Positions 1-8,759 of a DNA stretch of 27,594 nt are shown here, in pieces (the stretch's first letter is position 1; each line of letters opens with the position of its first letter). Source of the stretch: CAZDHT01 sp964505325. Lineage in GTDB: Bacteria; Planctomycetota; PUPC01. The stretch covers positions 1-27,594 of the forward strand of contig CAZDHT010000042.1 of NCBI GenBank assembly GCA_964505325.1, in the 5' to 3' direction. The position numbers and the translations under genes are program-made. A model generated the notes under the pieces. It saw nothing but the letters and a program-made list of their open reading frames with translations, searched no databases and was not told the DNA's origin.

Positions 1-2776
1 AGACGGCGAGCAGGGTGTCTTCGTACTTGCCCTGGATGTCCCGAAGCTCAGAGATGCCGACCGTGACATCCCACCAGTCGGGGCTGAACTCCTTCAGCCG
101 CTTGTGGAGCCTGGCGAAGATGCCCATCGCCTCGTCCCAGTATTTCTCATTCCCAGAGGAGAGCTCCTTCGCGCTCCTCGCGATGTGGAGCATTACCGAC
201 CAGTATTGCGGGTCGGCCTGGTTCAGCGCTCTGGAGCGCTGGGTCAGGACGTCGTGGGCCTGTTTGAACTCGCCGCAGTTGTAGTGCGCCATCCCCAGCA
301 TCACCCACGCCTGATCGACCTCTGCCTTCTGCTTGGCGGTGAGCCCTCGCTTATCGCCGAATCTCTTCAAGAACTTCTCGAGATAGAACCGCTCGTCGTT
401 CGGCTGGTTCTGCCGATGGTACTCGTAGATGGCGAACCAGTACTTGTCGTAGGGCTGATTGGGATCACGGGCGATGGCGGCGGCGATGATCTCGAGGGCC
501 TTGCCGGCGACCTGGTTGCCCTGGTTTTCCTTCTCGGCGGCCCGGTCAAGCAGATCCTGGGCGGCAGCCGGCGTTTTCTCGGCCTGGGCGGTGAGTTTTT
601 GCGCCTCGGCCCGCAGCGACTGGCTCCAGTCGACGTAGGCCCTGAACAGAAGGTCGGTCGCATGCTCGACCATCTTTTCCCATTCGGCGCGCTGCTTCTC
701 GGTCATCTCCTCGGGCGGCGTCTTGAGCCGGCCCAGTTCGAGCCGCGCGTTGTCCCGGTCGCCAAGCGCCACCCGAGCGCGGACACGAAGGTACAGGACG
801 TAAGGATGGACCGCCTTGGCATCCGGGAATTCCGTGATGTAGCCCTCGGTCCGCTTGATGCAGGCTTTGTAGTCCTCTTTGCCCCGCCACATGTGGACGG
901 TGGCGAGGCGGTAGACCGCAGCCGCTTTGAGCTGCTTCCGCCGCTCGATGACCTTGGGGAACCGGGAGCGGGTCTTGATTCGGTCGAGGAACTTGAGGAG
1001 CGTGGCCTTGCCCTTGGCAAGAAGCCGGCCGCTCTCGGCCGGGTCGCTCTTCTGGAGGCGCTTCGCCTCCAGAACGTAGCATTCTCCCAACTGTTCCAGC
1101 GCCGGCTCGTAGTAGAGCGAGTCGGCGGGGACCTTCGGGAACAGCTTGATGGCCTCCGCGTATTTCTTGTCGGCCTTGGCTTCCGCCGCCCTGCCGTACT
1201 CCGCTCCGGGCCCGCCGAACTCCTCGCGAAGCTCTTTCTTCGCCGCCTCCAGCAGGACCTTGTCGGCCCGGTCCTGGGTGTTCTTGTATTGGTTCTGGAG
1301 GCACGCCACGGCGCGGGTGGCGTAGGCTTCGGCGTCGTCGCCGCCCAGGCCGGATGTCGCCATGTGCATGAAGACGACGTACGCCTCGTAGTACAGGCGC
1401 TCCTTCTTGTAGGCGATGCCGAGCGCCCGAATGGCCAGGTCCCGCTTGTCGGCGGGCACGGCCTCGCCGTAGCTGAGCAGCTTCATTGCCAGCTTGATAA
1501 TGGCGGGAGCGTCGGCGCGCCCCACGGCAAGGCGCAGCTTGATGAACACGTTGTAGTAGCCGGCCCCACTCAGCCCGTATCGTCTGAGTATGTCATTGAC
1601 GCGCGGCGCGAGCCTTTCATCGGCGGCGACCACCCGGTCGAGCACGTCTCTGCCGCGCTTCGTCTCCCGCTGCGCCGCGGCATTCTCGTCCTTCTGGCGG
1701 AGGTGCTGGGCCTTCATCAGGAACAGCTCGCCCAGCCGGAGCCGGACGTCCGGGGCCTGGTTGTCCTTGATCCGCTCGATGGCCGAGTCGAATTCGCCCT
1801 GCCTGCCCTTGGCGTAGGCCCACGCGGACAGCAGCTTGTCCCGCCATGGCCCCATCTCTTTCTCCGCCTTCTGTTTGGCCGGCCCTCGCGGTATCCGGCG
1901 GAGGTACTCGTCGATGAGGATGATGGCCGGGTCACAGGATTGTTCGGCCTCGGCGAACTTCCGCAGGTCGGTGTAGGCGCTGGCAAGGGTAAGAGAGCCG
2001 ACGATGCTGTACGCGAACTCGCCGTATTCCGAGCAGAGGCCCTCCAGCTCGTCGGTGATCCGCTTCAGCAGATTGGTCCTGTCGTCGGGGTCCATGCCCA
2101 CCGGCGCCTTTTGGAACAGGTGGCGGCTTCGGTTGAGCTCGACGCCGCAGCGGAGATATGGCTCCTGAAGCGTCTGGAGCTTTTCCGCCCAGCGCTTCCG
2201 CGCCAGCTCGCCATGCACCGGCTCCTTGTCTTCGTGCGCCTCGAGCTGCTTCTTGGCGGCGTTGGTCAGCCGCAGGAAGCCTGCGATGACGGCCTTGTAC
2301 TTCCGCGTCACCTGGCCGATGAGCAGCTTCTTCTCCGCTGCCGACTGCGCGGCGGCAATCTTGCGGGCCAGGGTCTCGGCCTCGTTTCGCTGCGTCATGA
2401 GCTCATCGAAGCTGCCCGCCTTCGCGGACGGCCGGAGCCTGAGCAGCAGGGTGTTGTACTGGGTGGCCTTGTTGCGGTGTTCCGCCTGGACTTCTTTGAC
2501 CTTGTCCGGCGGGAGGTCGGAGCGGTCCCGGGTGGAGAGAACCTTGTGAGCGTCCGCCAAGGCTTGATATGCGCGCTTCTTCTGTGGGTCGCTTTCCAGC
2601 CGGGCAACTGTCGGCTCCAGGATCTCGATGCCGAGGATGTAGAACCTCTTCTTGACGAGGCCGGCGCCGAACTCAATGTCTTCCGGGAGGTTGTCGCCGG
2701 CCAGTTCAGGCGCCAAGGCAAACAGGAGAAGAAGGGCAACCGCGAAGGCTCCCACTGCTTTCGGGTGTGTGCGCAT
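1..2776 (-). CDS. Secreted TPR-like helical-repeat protein, C-terminus cut by window edge
   Basis: The minus-strand frame is open from an ATG at 2776 to the left edge of the window, about 925 codons, so the stop lies outside. The N-terminus (MRTHPKAVGAFAVALLLLFA) is a clear signal peptide, which places the protein in the periplasm or envelope. The rest is almost wholly helical and rich in Ala, Lys, Glu and Tyr. Repeats of the type 'A..Y...G.Y..A' recur, for example around residues 460-520 and 820-870, as expected of degenerate tetratricopeptide (TPR) repeats. A GGAG stands 8 nt before the start. It follows the secretin gene by 173 nt on the same strand, so it is probably the last visible gene of the pilus-like operon and may be a scaffold for the envelope machine. 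The exact function is not recognisable. A longer plus-strand frame over the same bases is an antisense shadow. Confidence 0.85.
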   Translation of the reverse strand, partial: MRTHPKAVGAFAVALLLLFALAPELAGDNLPEDIEFGAGLVKKRFYILGIEILEPTVARLESDPQKKRAYQALADAHKVLSTRDRSDLPPDKVKEVQAEHRNKATQYNTLLLRLRPSAKAGSFDELMTQRNEAETLARKIAAAQSAAEKKLLIGQVTRKYKAVIAGFLRLTNAAKKQLEAHEDKEPVHGELARKRWAEKLQTLQEPYLRCGVELNRSRHLFQKAPVGMDPDDRTNLLKRITDELEGLCSEYGEFAYSIVGSLTLASAYTDLRKFAEAEQSCDPAIILIDEYLRRIPRGPAKQKAEKEMGPWRDKLLSAWAYAKGRQGEFDSAIERIKDNQAPDVRLRLGELFLMKAQHLRQKDENAAAQRETKRGRDVLDRVVAADERLAPRVNDILRRYGLSGAGYYNVFIKLRLAVGRADAPAIIKLAMKLLSYGEAVPADKRDLAIRALGIAYKKERLYYEAYVVFMHMATSGLGGDDAEAYATRAVACLQNQYKNTQDRADKVLLEAAKKELREEFGGPGAEYGRAAEAKADKKYAEAIKLFPKVPADSLYYEPALEQLGECYVLEAKRLQKSDPAESGRLLAKGKATLLKFLDRIKTRSRFPKVIERRKQLKAAAVYRLATVHMWRGKEDYKACIKRTEGYITEFPDAKAVHPYVLYLRVRARVALGDRDNARLELGRLKTPPEEMTEKQRAEWEKMVEHATDLLFRAYVDWSQSLRAEAQKLTAQAEKTPAAAQDLLDRAAEKENQGNQVAGKALEIIAAAIARDPNQPYDKYWFAIYEYHRQNQPNDERFYLEKFLKRFGDKRGLTAKQKAEVDQAWVMLGMAHYNCGEFKQAHDVLTQRSRALNQADPQYWSVMLHIARSAKELSSGNEKYWDEAMGIFARLHKRLKEFSPDWWDVTVGISELRDIQGKYEDTLLAV

Positions 2777-2949
2777 GGGACGTACTCCGGCACCGGTCGA
2801 GCTCTTCTGCCTCACAGTACTCAACGTAGAAGAGAGCAGGAGAGTTCGCGGCCGTCCGGGGGCTCCTGGCTTGTCCCGTCCGAGGCAGCCGGGGCGTTCC
2901 CGCCCACTCGCCAGTTGGCTGCCCGCACCGGTGAATATCATCCGCGGCA

Positions 2950-5406
2950 TCAATCCCGTTGGAATATGATGTGAGCGGTAACCAGGACGACCAGGTTGTT
3001 CCGGGCATCGACCTTGCGGCGTGACGTGAACAGGTGCTTGATGAGCGGCAGGTCGCCAAGGAACGGTACCGTGGCGTAGCCCTCGGACTCCGTCGCCTGC
3101 GCCAGGCCACCGATCATCAGCGTCCCGCCGTCGGGCACGGAAACGGTCGTCCGCACTTCGCGGATCGTGACCTCGGGCAACTGGATGGTGTCCCTGTCCG
3201 TGGTAGCGTCGTCGTCAGTTGTGGTGTCATCAACTATGGTGTCATCTACAACTCTGCGGAACTCGAATGGCACCAACTCGCCCGCCATGTTGACCCGCGG
3301 GAACAACTCCAGGGTGATGAAGCGTCGGTCGGCGCTCACGAACGGCTGCACCTCGAAGACGATGCCGTCGTTCACCTGCCCGATTTCCGGGTTCCCGTCG
3401 CTGTCGTAGCCCCGCACGAAGTTGCGGCGGGTGGTGACGGTCAGATAGGCCCGCTGCGTGTTAAAGCAGGTGACCCGCGGGGCGGTGAGGATGTTTCCCC
3501 TCTTCTGCTTGCGGACGGCGCCGACGATCATCTGCACCTGCCAGGAATTGAGGAAGCCAAGCTCCATTACCAGGCCGCCGGTGGTGGCGTGCCCGAGCGG
3601 GCTGAGGCCCACTTCGGGGTCGGCGGTGATGCCGATGTTAACGCGGGGTGAGTCGCCCGGACTCACGATGCCAAACACGTCGCCGGTGCCGGCCAGGCCG
3701 GACCAACTGGTGCTCAGGTCGTCGAGGAAGTCCTCGTTGATCTCGATGAAGCGGGCCAGGATGGCCACCTGGAGGGCGCGGGCCTTCCGGAAGCTGGCCA
3801 GCAGCTCCCGGATCCGCTCCTGGACCTCGCGGGTGTGCGTGGCGACCAGCTTGCCGCTGCGGTAGTTAATCGTGTTCTGCATGACGCCGCCCTCTTCGGT
3901 CGACCACGTCGAGGGGGTGACGTTCTCGCGGATGAACCGTGCCCATTCCTCGCCCTGGCGGGTGCGTTCGAGCACTTCCTTGTCATCCTTGAGGTGGCGG
4001 ATGCCCATGTCATAACCGTACCTTGTGTCGACCGGGCCGGTGATCGCGTCGAACTCGCCCTTGGTGCCGAAATCCTTGACCTGATGGGTGAGGTCCGCGA
4101 TGTTGTGCAGCATCATGATGGGCTTCTCGGCCAGCCCGGCGGCGTCGGAAATAAAGATGGCGCCGTTCCGGACCCGGTAATCCAGCTTCTCGAACTGTAG
4201 GAGCCACTTCAGCACGTTGCGGAGTTCCATGTTGACCACCTGGAACCCTTTGACCGGCCGGGCTTGGGCGACGACCGCCGGGTCGACCAGGATGTTGACG
4301 TCGGCGACGTCCCGCATGTACTGAACCACGTCCAGGAACGGCTCATCCTTGAAGTTGACGCTGACCTTCTTCATGAGCTTGGCCTGCATGGCCGTGGCGG
4401 CATCCTGATCCTGGGTGTTCTGAAAGTCCTCCCCGCCGATCGTCTGGGTCGTGTCGTCATCCTTTGGCCGGCGCCAGTCCTTCATCTTCATCGGGAGATC
4501 CTTGGTGGCCAGGATACTCGTCTGAGGCCGCATCATCAGTCCGACCTCACGCAGCGACTCCTCGACGGCCGTATCGTGCCGCAGCTCGGGGACTGCGGAC
4601 TTCTCCAACATCATTCTCGGCGGCTTTTGCCCTTCTTTCGGGACCGGCCGCTCAAGCATCTCGGCGGCGGTCCGTTCGAGCATCTTCGCGGCGGTGTGTT
4701 CGGCCTTCTCCACGGCCTTGGGCTCCGCCTCGTTCTCCATCTTCTTTGCAGCCGTTTTCTCGGCGGGCGGCGCCTTCGGCTCGGCAGGTATCCGCTTCTT
4801 CAGAGCCGGCCGCGCGGCCTTCGCCGCCTGCAAACCTTCCTTGGCCCGACGCAAGCCGTCGCGCGCCTCGGCCTCGATGCCGGAGACATCCACGTACTTC
4901 GAGAGGGGGGCCAGTGCCTTCAGCGCCTTGCCGTACTCCTCGGCTGCCTTCTCGTATTGTCGGCCTTCCAGGAATACGCGGGCGGACTCGCACGTCACGC
5001 GCGCCAGAGCCTGCGCCCGGATCAGATCCTCCTGGCTCGGTTTGATCGATGCAACGGGCTTCTTCCCGGCCACGGCCGGCTCGGATGCAACGGCTCCGGC
5101 GGGGTCGAGCCCGGCCTTGGCCCGCGCCAAGCCCTCACGCGCGGCAACGAGGGTGGGATCAAGACTGAGCGCGGCCGAGAAGTCTTCGGCCGCTTCCTTG
5201 AAGCGTCTGGCTTTGATGTGCTGCTGACCTGTGTGGACGAAACTGGCGGCGACGCCTGCCTGCAGAGACCCCCCAACCTTCTTGGGTTTGAGGGGCTCGG
5301 CGGAGGAGTTGTCGGCCTCGGGCCCGTCGGCTGCGATGGCGGAGGCGCACATCAACAGCCCAAGAAGCAACAATCCCCCGGTCAGGACGAGACTTCGTTT
5401 GTGCAT
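2950..5406 (-). CDS. Secretin (PilQ/GspD type) with N-terminal TPR-like region
   Basis: An 818-aa outer-membrane secretin that would form the pore of a type IV pilus or type II secretion-like machine. The signal peptide is at residues 1-25, and the ATG at 5406 has GGGAGA about 7 nt upstream. A longer in-frame start at 5511 is rejected because it would bury the signal peptide. Residues 50-200 contain TPR-like helical pairs. Residues 200-300 are a Lys/Glu/Ala/Pro linker with short MLER repeats. Residues 345-425 match a secretin N0/STN domain ('NILVDP', 'LRNVLKWLL'). Residues 545-818 are the secretin core, with the 'GNILTAPRVT' strand and the C-terminal 'VPDGGTLMIGGL', 'VPFLGDLPLIKHLF' and 'NNLVVLVTAHII' motifs. 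An Asp/Thr-rich insert lies at residues 719-740. It is the fourth gene of the PilM operon and corresponds in position and type to Amuc_1098 of Akkermansia. Confidence 0.93.
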   Translation of the reverse strand: MHKRSLVLTGGLLLLGLLMCASAIAADGPEADNSSAEPLKPKKVGGSLQAGVAASFVHTGQQHIKARRFKEAAEDFSAALSLDPTLVAAREGLARAKAGLDPAGAVASEPAVAGKKPVASIKPSQEDLIRAQALARVTCESARVFLEGRQYEKAAEEYGKALKALAPLSKYVDVSGIEAEARDGLRRAKEGLQAAKAARPALKKRIPAEPKAPPAEKTAAKKMENEAEPKAVEKAEHTAAKMLERTAAEMLERPVPKEGQKPPRMMLEKSAVPELRHDTAVEESLREVGLMMRPQTSILATKDLPMKMKDWRRPKDDDTTQTIGGEDFQNTQDQDAATAMQAKLMKKVSVNFKDEPFLDVVQYMRDVADVNILVDPAVVAQARPVKGFQVVNMELRNVLKWLLQFEKLDYRVRNGAIFISDAAGLAEKPIMMLHNIADLTHQVKDFGTKGEFDAITGPVDTRYGYDMGIRHLKDDKEVLERTRQGEEWARFIRENVTPSTWSTEEGGVMQNTINYRSGKLVATHTREVQERIRELLASFRKARALQVAILARFIEINEDFLDDLSTSWSGLAGTGDVFGIVSPGDSPRVNIGITADPEVGLSPLGHATTGGLVMELGFLNSWQVQMIVGAVRKQKRGNILTAPRVTCFNTQRAYLTVTTRRNFVRGYDSDGNPEIGQVNDGIVFEVQPFVSADRRFITLELFPRVNMAGELVPFEFRRVVDDTIVDDTTTDDDATTDRDTIQLPEVTIREVRTTVSVPDGGTLMIGGLAQATESEGYATVPFLGDLPLIKHLFTSRRKVDARNNLVVLVTAHIIFQRD

Positions 5407-5512
5407 GTTTCGCTCTCCCAACTCACACCCACGACATGACGGGCGGCAAAAAGACAAGCAGCCGCCGGCAGATAAGACGTTTCGCTGACGAATCCCGGTT
5501 GCCCTCTCCATG

Positions 5513-6859
5513 TCACTTGATCCCAGGCGCGGTCAGAGGCCCGCTGGGCCAAAGGACTTTTATACGCCCTCGCGCATTAATTATCAACACCTTTTGCTCT
5601 TTTTCTTTCTGTTCGAGCACGCGGATGACGTTGCCCTGGTCGTCTTTGATCTCCTGCTTGTCGCTCTTGCGTTCGCCGTTGAGGATGTCCAACAACTGGT
5701 ACCCGGTCGAAAAATCGACATCCAAGAGCTTGCCGCCGCCGGGCAGCACGACTTCCGCCACCCGCCAGCCTACCGGCTGGCCGCGCTGAACGCCCCGGTT
5801 GAACCGGTGGGTGACCCACTGACCGTCCTTCGCCGGATCCGGCTTGTGGAAGACCGAGACGACGAAGGCAACCACGTTTGGCCCGAGCTTGCGGAATTTG
5901 ATTTCAAACCCTTCGGGGACGATGACGGTGGTGGGGCCGGCCTTCTCTGCGGCCCCGACAGGCTTCCCGGCCTTGTCCACCCCTGCCGCCTCGATGGCGT
6001 ACCAGTAGGCCACGCCGCCCTGGATGTTGCGGTCGGCGACGGAGAAGCTCACGCCGTTCCAGTTGACGTTGGGCCCCGGCTTCTGGTTGGCCAACACGCT
6101 GTGCAGCACCGCCGGTTGCGGCAGCGGATCCGGGATCGCGACCGAGAGGTGAAGGGACTGGTTCTCCCGGCCCAGGCCCTTGGATATCCTGTACTGGGTA
6201 AGCTTGGCGTTCTTGACCTCTGGAGGCGACCAACTCAACTCCGCCTGCCCCTGGCCGGGTGTCACCGCGAAGTTGGCCGGCGCACCGATGAAGGGTTTCT
6301 CCTCCACTTGCAGCGTGACCGTCACGCCGATCTCGCCCAGCACCCGTCCGTCCGCCAGCAGCAGCCGCACCTTGGTCTCCCCCGCTCCCAGAGCCCAGAA
6401 CACGAGCGTGCCGGGGTCCTCGTTTGACCAAGCGACCTTGACGATCTTCGGATCAACGATTGCTATCTTGGCTCGAGCGTGCGCGAGGAGCATTTTTCGC
6501 GTTTTCGGCTGGGGATCCCCTTTGAGGGGCTTCACAAGCGCCACGGGCTCGAAGTAATCCTTCTTGATGACCTGGCCGCCGAAGATGTACGGCCGGGGTT
6601 TGGAGCCGGCGATGTTGGGGTGGAAGCCGCCCACGGTCAGGCTCAGGTGGTCTTCCTTCAACTCGGTCGCCTTGTGCCGGGATTGTTTCTGGACCCGGTC
6701 GATCTTCTTCAGGAGGGCCTCGACGCCCTGCCGGTCTATCTCGTCCGCGGGCCGCTTCATCAGCGCCATCGTCACCGAGTAAAGGACCACCAGCACAAGG
6801 ATAGCGGCGATGACCTTGTCGAACACCTGAAAGGCCGTCGATCCGACGGAGCTTCGCAT
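5513..6859 (-). CDS. Single-pass inner-membrane pilus-operon protein with pil_N-like and fibronectin type III domains
   Basis: A 448-aa protein with a short cytoplasmic N-terminus and one membrane helix at residues 16-34. Residues 125-185 ('AKIAIVDPKIVKVAWSNEDP', then 'LGAGETKVRLLLADGRVLGE') read like the T2SS/T3SS pilus-formation N-terminal domain found in CpaC-type proteins. Residues 194-316 ('PANFAVTPGQGQAELSW' through 'VAYWYAIEAAG') read like a fibronectin type III domain. The C-terminal 130 residues are unassigned beta-rich sequence. ATG at 6859 is preferred over the upstream in-frame codon at 6892 because AGAGG lies 7 nt before it and the membrane helix follows directly. It sits between the PilO-like gene and the secretin, the place usually held by PilP (or Amuc_1099), so a role linking the inner-membrane platform to the secretin is inferred. 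Confidence 0.8.
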   Translation of the reverse strand: MRSSVGSTAFQVFDKVIAAILVLVVLYSVTMALMKRPADEIDRQGVEALLKKIDRVQKQSRHKATELKEDHLSLTVGGFHPNIAGSKPRPYIFGGQVIKKDYFEPVALVKPLKGDPQPKTRKMLLAHARAKIAIVDPKIVKVAWSNEDPGTLVFWALGAGETKVRLLLADGRVLGEIGVTVTLQVEEKPFIGAPANFAVTPGQGQAELSWSPPEVKNAKLTQYRISKGLGRENQSLHLSVAIPDPLPQPAVLHSVLANQKPGPNVNWNGVSFSVADRNIQGGVAYWYAIEAAGVDKAGKPVGAAEKAGPTTVIVPEGFEIKFRKLGPNVVAFVVSVFHKPDPAKDGQWVTHRFNRGVQRGQPVGWRVAEVVLPGGGKLLDVDFSTGYQLLDILNGERKSDKQEIKDDQGNVIRVLEQKEKEQKVLIINARGRIKVLWPSGPLTAPGIK

Positions 6860-6885
6860 GTCGAGACCTCTTTTTCCGGCGCCGC

Positions 6886-6907
6886 GGCCCACGCTCAGGC
6901 GCGGGCC
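6886..6907 (-). other. Intercistronic GC-rich hairpin
   Basis: Between the PilO-like stop and the next start, the minus strand can fold an 8-bp stem (GGCCCGCG with CGTGGGCC, one G-U pair) closed by a CCTGAG loop. No U-tract follows, so it is not an intrinsic terminator. It may protect or process the operon mRNA. Support is from pairing only. Confidence 0.3.
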
Positions 6908-6913
6908 CGGGGG

Positions 6914-8743
6914 CTACTTGCGCAGCCCCGCCCTGATATTGATCGTCCCGGTCGAGCCGTCCTTAACGGGGACTTCATATTCATCCAGCGCGGTGACGGA
7001 ACCCGGCGCGCTGAACTGCACCCTCACGGGCCGCGCATCGGGAGCAACGCTGCCCATGTGCCGCTCGGCCAACTCAATGACATGCGCAAACCGGAAAGCG
7101 ACGTCGCTCACCGAGGCGGGCTTCCCGTCCACCTTCTTCACCACCGGGTAGACTTTCCAGCGATCTCCCGGCTCGCCAAGCAGGACCTGGACTACGTCGC
7201 CGGTCTGAGCGTCTGCGAAAAGCCTGAGCTTGTCCGGCGCCGACCTGTCCAAGGCCACGTGCGCCAGCTTGCCGGGGCCCTTCCGCAGCAATTCAGCGAT
7301 GATCCTGTTCCGAGGGATCTTGTCGCCGCGCTCCGTCCTTACGTAGGTTCTGCCGTACCGGGCAATCCACCATCTCCCGTGACCGTACCGGGCGTCGTCC
7401 GGCGCCCTGACGAGCAGGAAATCCGTGTCGGACGCCTTGTAGCCTACGAAGTAGGCCTTGTGCGGGAGAAGAGGGTGCAGGTAAAGATAGGCGAGCCCGA
7501 AGCCACCGGCACGTCCGGGGACGCGAAGCAATTCCTCCGCCGATTTCTGCCGGGCCCGAGCTTTATCGCGCTTGACGCGGTTCTTCTCCCGGTCTTCGAT
7601 GTTTTTCTTGACTTTCGGATCGATCTTGCCGTCCTTCGTCGCCTTCGTCGCCGCCTCGATCAAATCGGTAAGCCTCTCTTTGCCCGCCTCGTCAATTTCG
7701 CTGAGCTTGAGTTCGAGTTTCTTCTGGACGGCCGCCCCGGCCTCTTCCAGCGTGCTGCCCAGTTCGGCCTCGGCGCGTTGCTTCAGCGCCGGCACGCCCT
7801 CCAGCAGGACCCCCATCGCCACGTTCAGTTCTGTCGCTTCCGTTTTCAGCCATTGCCTGACCGCAGCGGTGTTGCCAAACAGGGAGCCCGAAAAGCTCAC
7901 CTCCTGCACGACGGGCTTGAACTCGACAGGTTCGCAGTACAGGACGATCTGAAGAACATCGGTGGGCGCCGCCGGTTCCGCTCCGCCTGCCACCGGAGCG
8001 CGCGCCGCAGGCACCGCCGTGTACGAGCTGACCATCACCGGCCTGTGTGAGTTCTGTAACGCTGCGATCAACAGAGCCAGCTTCTCGTAGCGCATTTTCA
8101 CGGTAACCGTCACCGGCTTCATATGCAGCCAGTTGTGCGGAAGCTGCGGCTTCAACACCGAAGTCGGCCGCACGCTGACCAGCTCCTCAATCAGGGGCGC
8201 CGTCTTGGGGCTGGCCGTACTGAGGGCTCCTACAACGTACTTGAGCAGCCAGTATTCGCTTTGCAGTTGCGTGACCACGTTCTTGTCCGCTCTGGGTTCC
8301 CTCGGGGCGAACCGGAGCACCCTCTCCCCGCTCTTGAACTTATCCTCCGTTTCCCGCAGAAGCCGCGCCGTCCTTCTCTCATACTCGTCCCACCACCTCA
8401 GCGCCCTCTCAGCGTCGAAATTGACCACTCCCTTCAGCGCCGCAAAGTCGCCGCCGCTGAACCCGGCGCGCGGGCCGAACAGCATCAAGAGCCGCCCGTA
8501 CACCGTCTTGAGCTTCTTCTGCTCCCTCCGGGCGGCCGCGATCATTCCCTTGTTCGGGATCTCCGTCTTCTCCGCCCACTCGCGAAGCTTCTGGATGTTG
8601 ACTCGGGTTTCTTGACGTTTCTTCTCGACCTCGTGGGTCATCCCACGCGCAACGAAGACGTACACCACGGCGATCGCCAGGACGAGGACGGCCATCAACA
8701 CCCAGAACAGGTGGCCCCTTATGAAATCAATCACTTTTCCCAT
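6914..8743 (-). CDS. PilO/GspM-like inner-membrane protein, enlarged (Amuc_1100-type position)
   Basis: A 609-aa protein with one N-terminal membrane helix (residues 12-32) followed by a charged helical stretch (35-85), the usual PilO arrangement. Residues 209-275 ('KPVTVTVKMRYEKLALLIAA' onward, ending in 'VLQIVLYCEPVEF') resemble the ferredoxin-like fold of PilO/GspM: strand, helix pair, strand. Residues 296-407 are a highly charged Lys/Glu/Arg segment likely to be coiled coil. Residues 415-609 form a second globular part with no family I recognise. PilO proteins are usually near 200 aa and Amuc_1100 is about 320 aa, so this one is roughly double. It begins 16 nt after the PilM-PilN stop without a clear Shine-Dalgarno, which suggests translational coupling. 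It would form part of the periplasmic alignment platform between inner membrane and secretin. Confidence 0.8.
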   Translation of the reverse strand: MGKVIDFIRGHLFWVLMAVLVLAIAVVYVFVARGMTHEVEKKRQETRVNIQKLREWAEKTEIPNKGMIAAARREQKKLKTVYGRLLMLFGPRAGFSGGDFAALKGVVNFDAERALRWWDEYERRTARLLRETEDKFKSGERVLRFAPREPRADKNVVTQLQSEYWLLKYVVGALSTASPKTAPLIEELVSVRPTSVLKPQLPHNWLHMKPVTVTVKMRYEKLALLIAALQNSHRPVMVSSYTAVPAARAPVAGGAEPAAPTDVLQIVLYCEPVEFKPVVQEVSFSGSLFGNTAAVRQWLKTEATELNVAMGVLLEGVPALKQRAEAELGSTLEEAGAAVQKKLELKLSEIDEAGKERLTDLIEAATKATKDGKIDPKVKKNIEDREKNRVKRDKARARQKSAEELLRVPGRAGGFGLAYLYLHPLLPHKAYFVGYKASDTDFLLVRAPDDARYGHGRWWIARYGRTYVRTERGDKIPRNRIIAELLRKGPGKLAHVALDRSAPDKLRLFADAQTGDVVQVLLGEPGDRWKVYPVVKKVDGKPASVSDVAFRFAHVIELAERHMGSVAPDARPVRVQFSAPGSVTALDEYEVPVKDGSTGTINIRAGLRK

Positions 8744-8759
8744 ATGCCAGGGCTGCCGA

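Noticed and set aside
104..2974. Long plus-strand open frame of 956 codons
   Set aside because: It is antisense to the signal-peptide TPR-like gene at 2776-1, has Val/Leu/Arg/Gly-rich shadow composition and no recognisable domain, and arises from high GC at third positions.
5407..5512. GGCGGC/GCCGCC inverted repeat with a T-run, seen as a possible terminator inside the pilus operon
   Set aside because: The stem is only 6 bp with a 13-base loop, and the T-run is in the loop, not after the stem.
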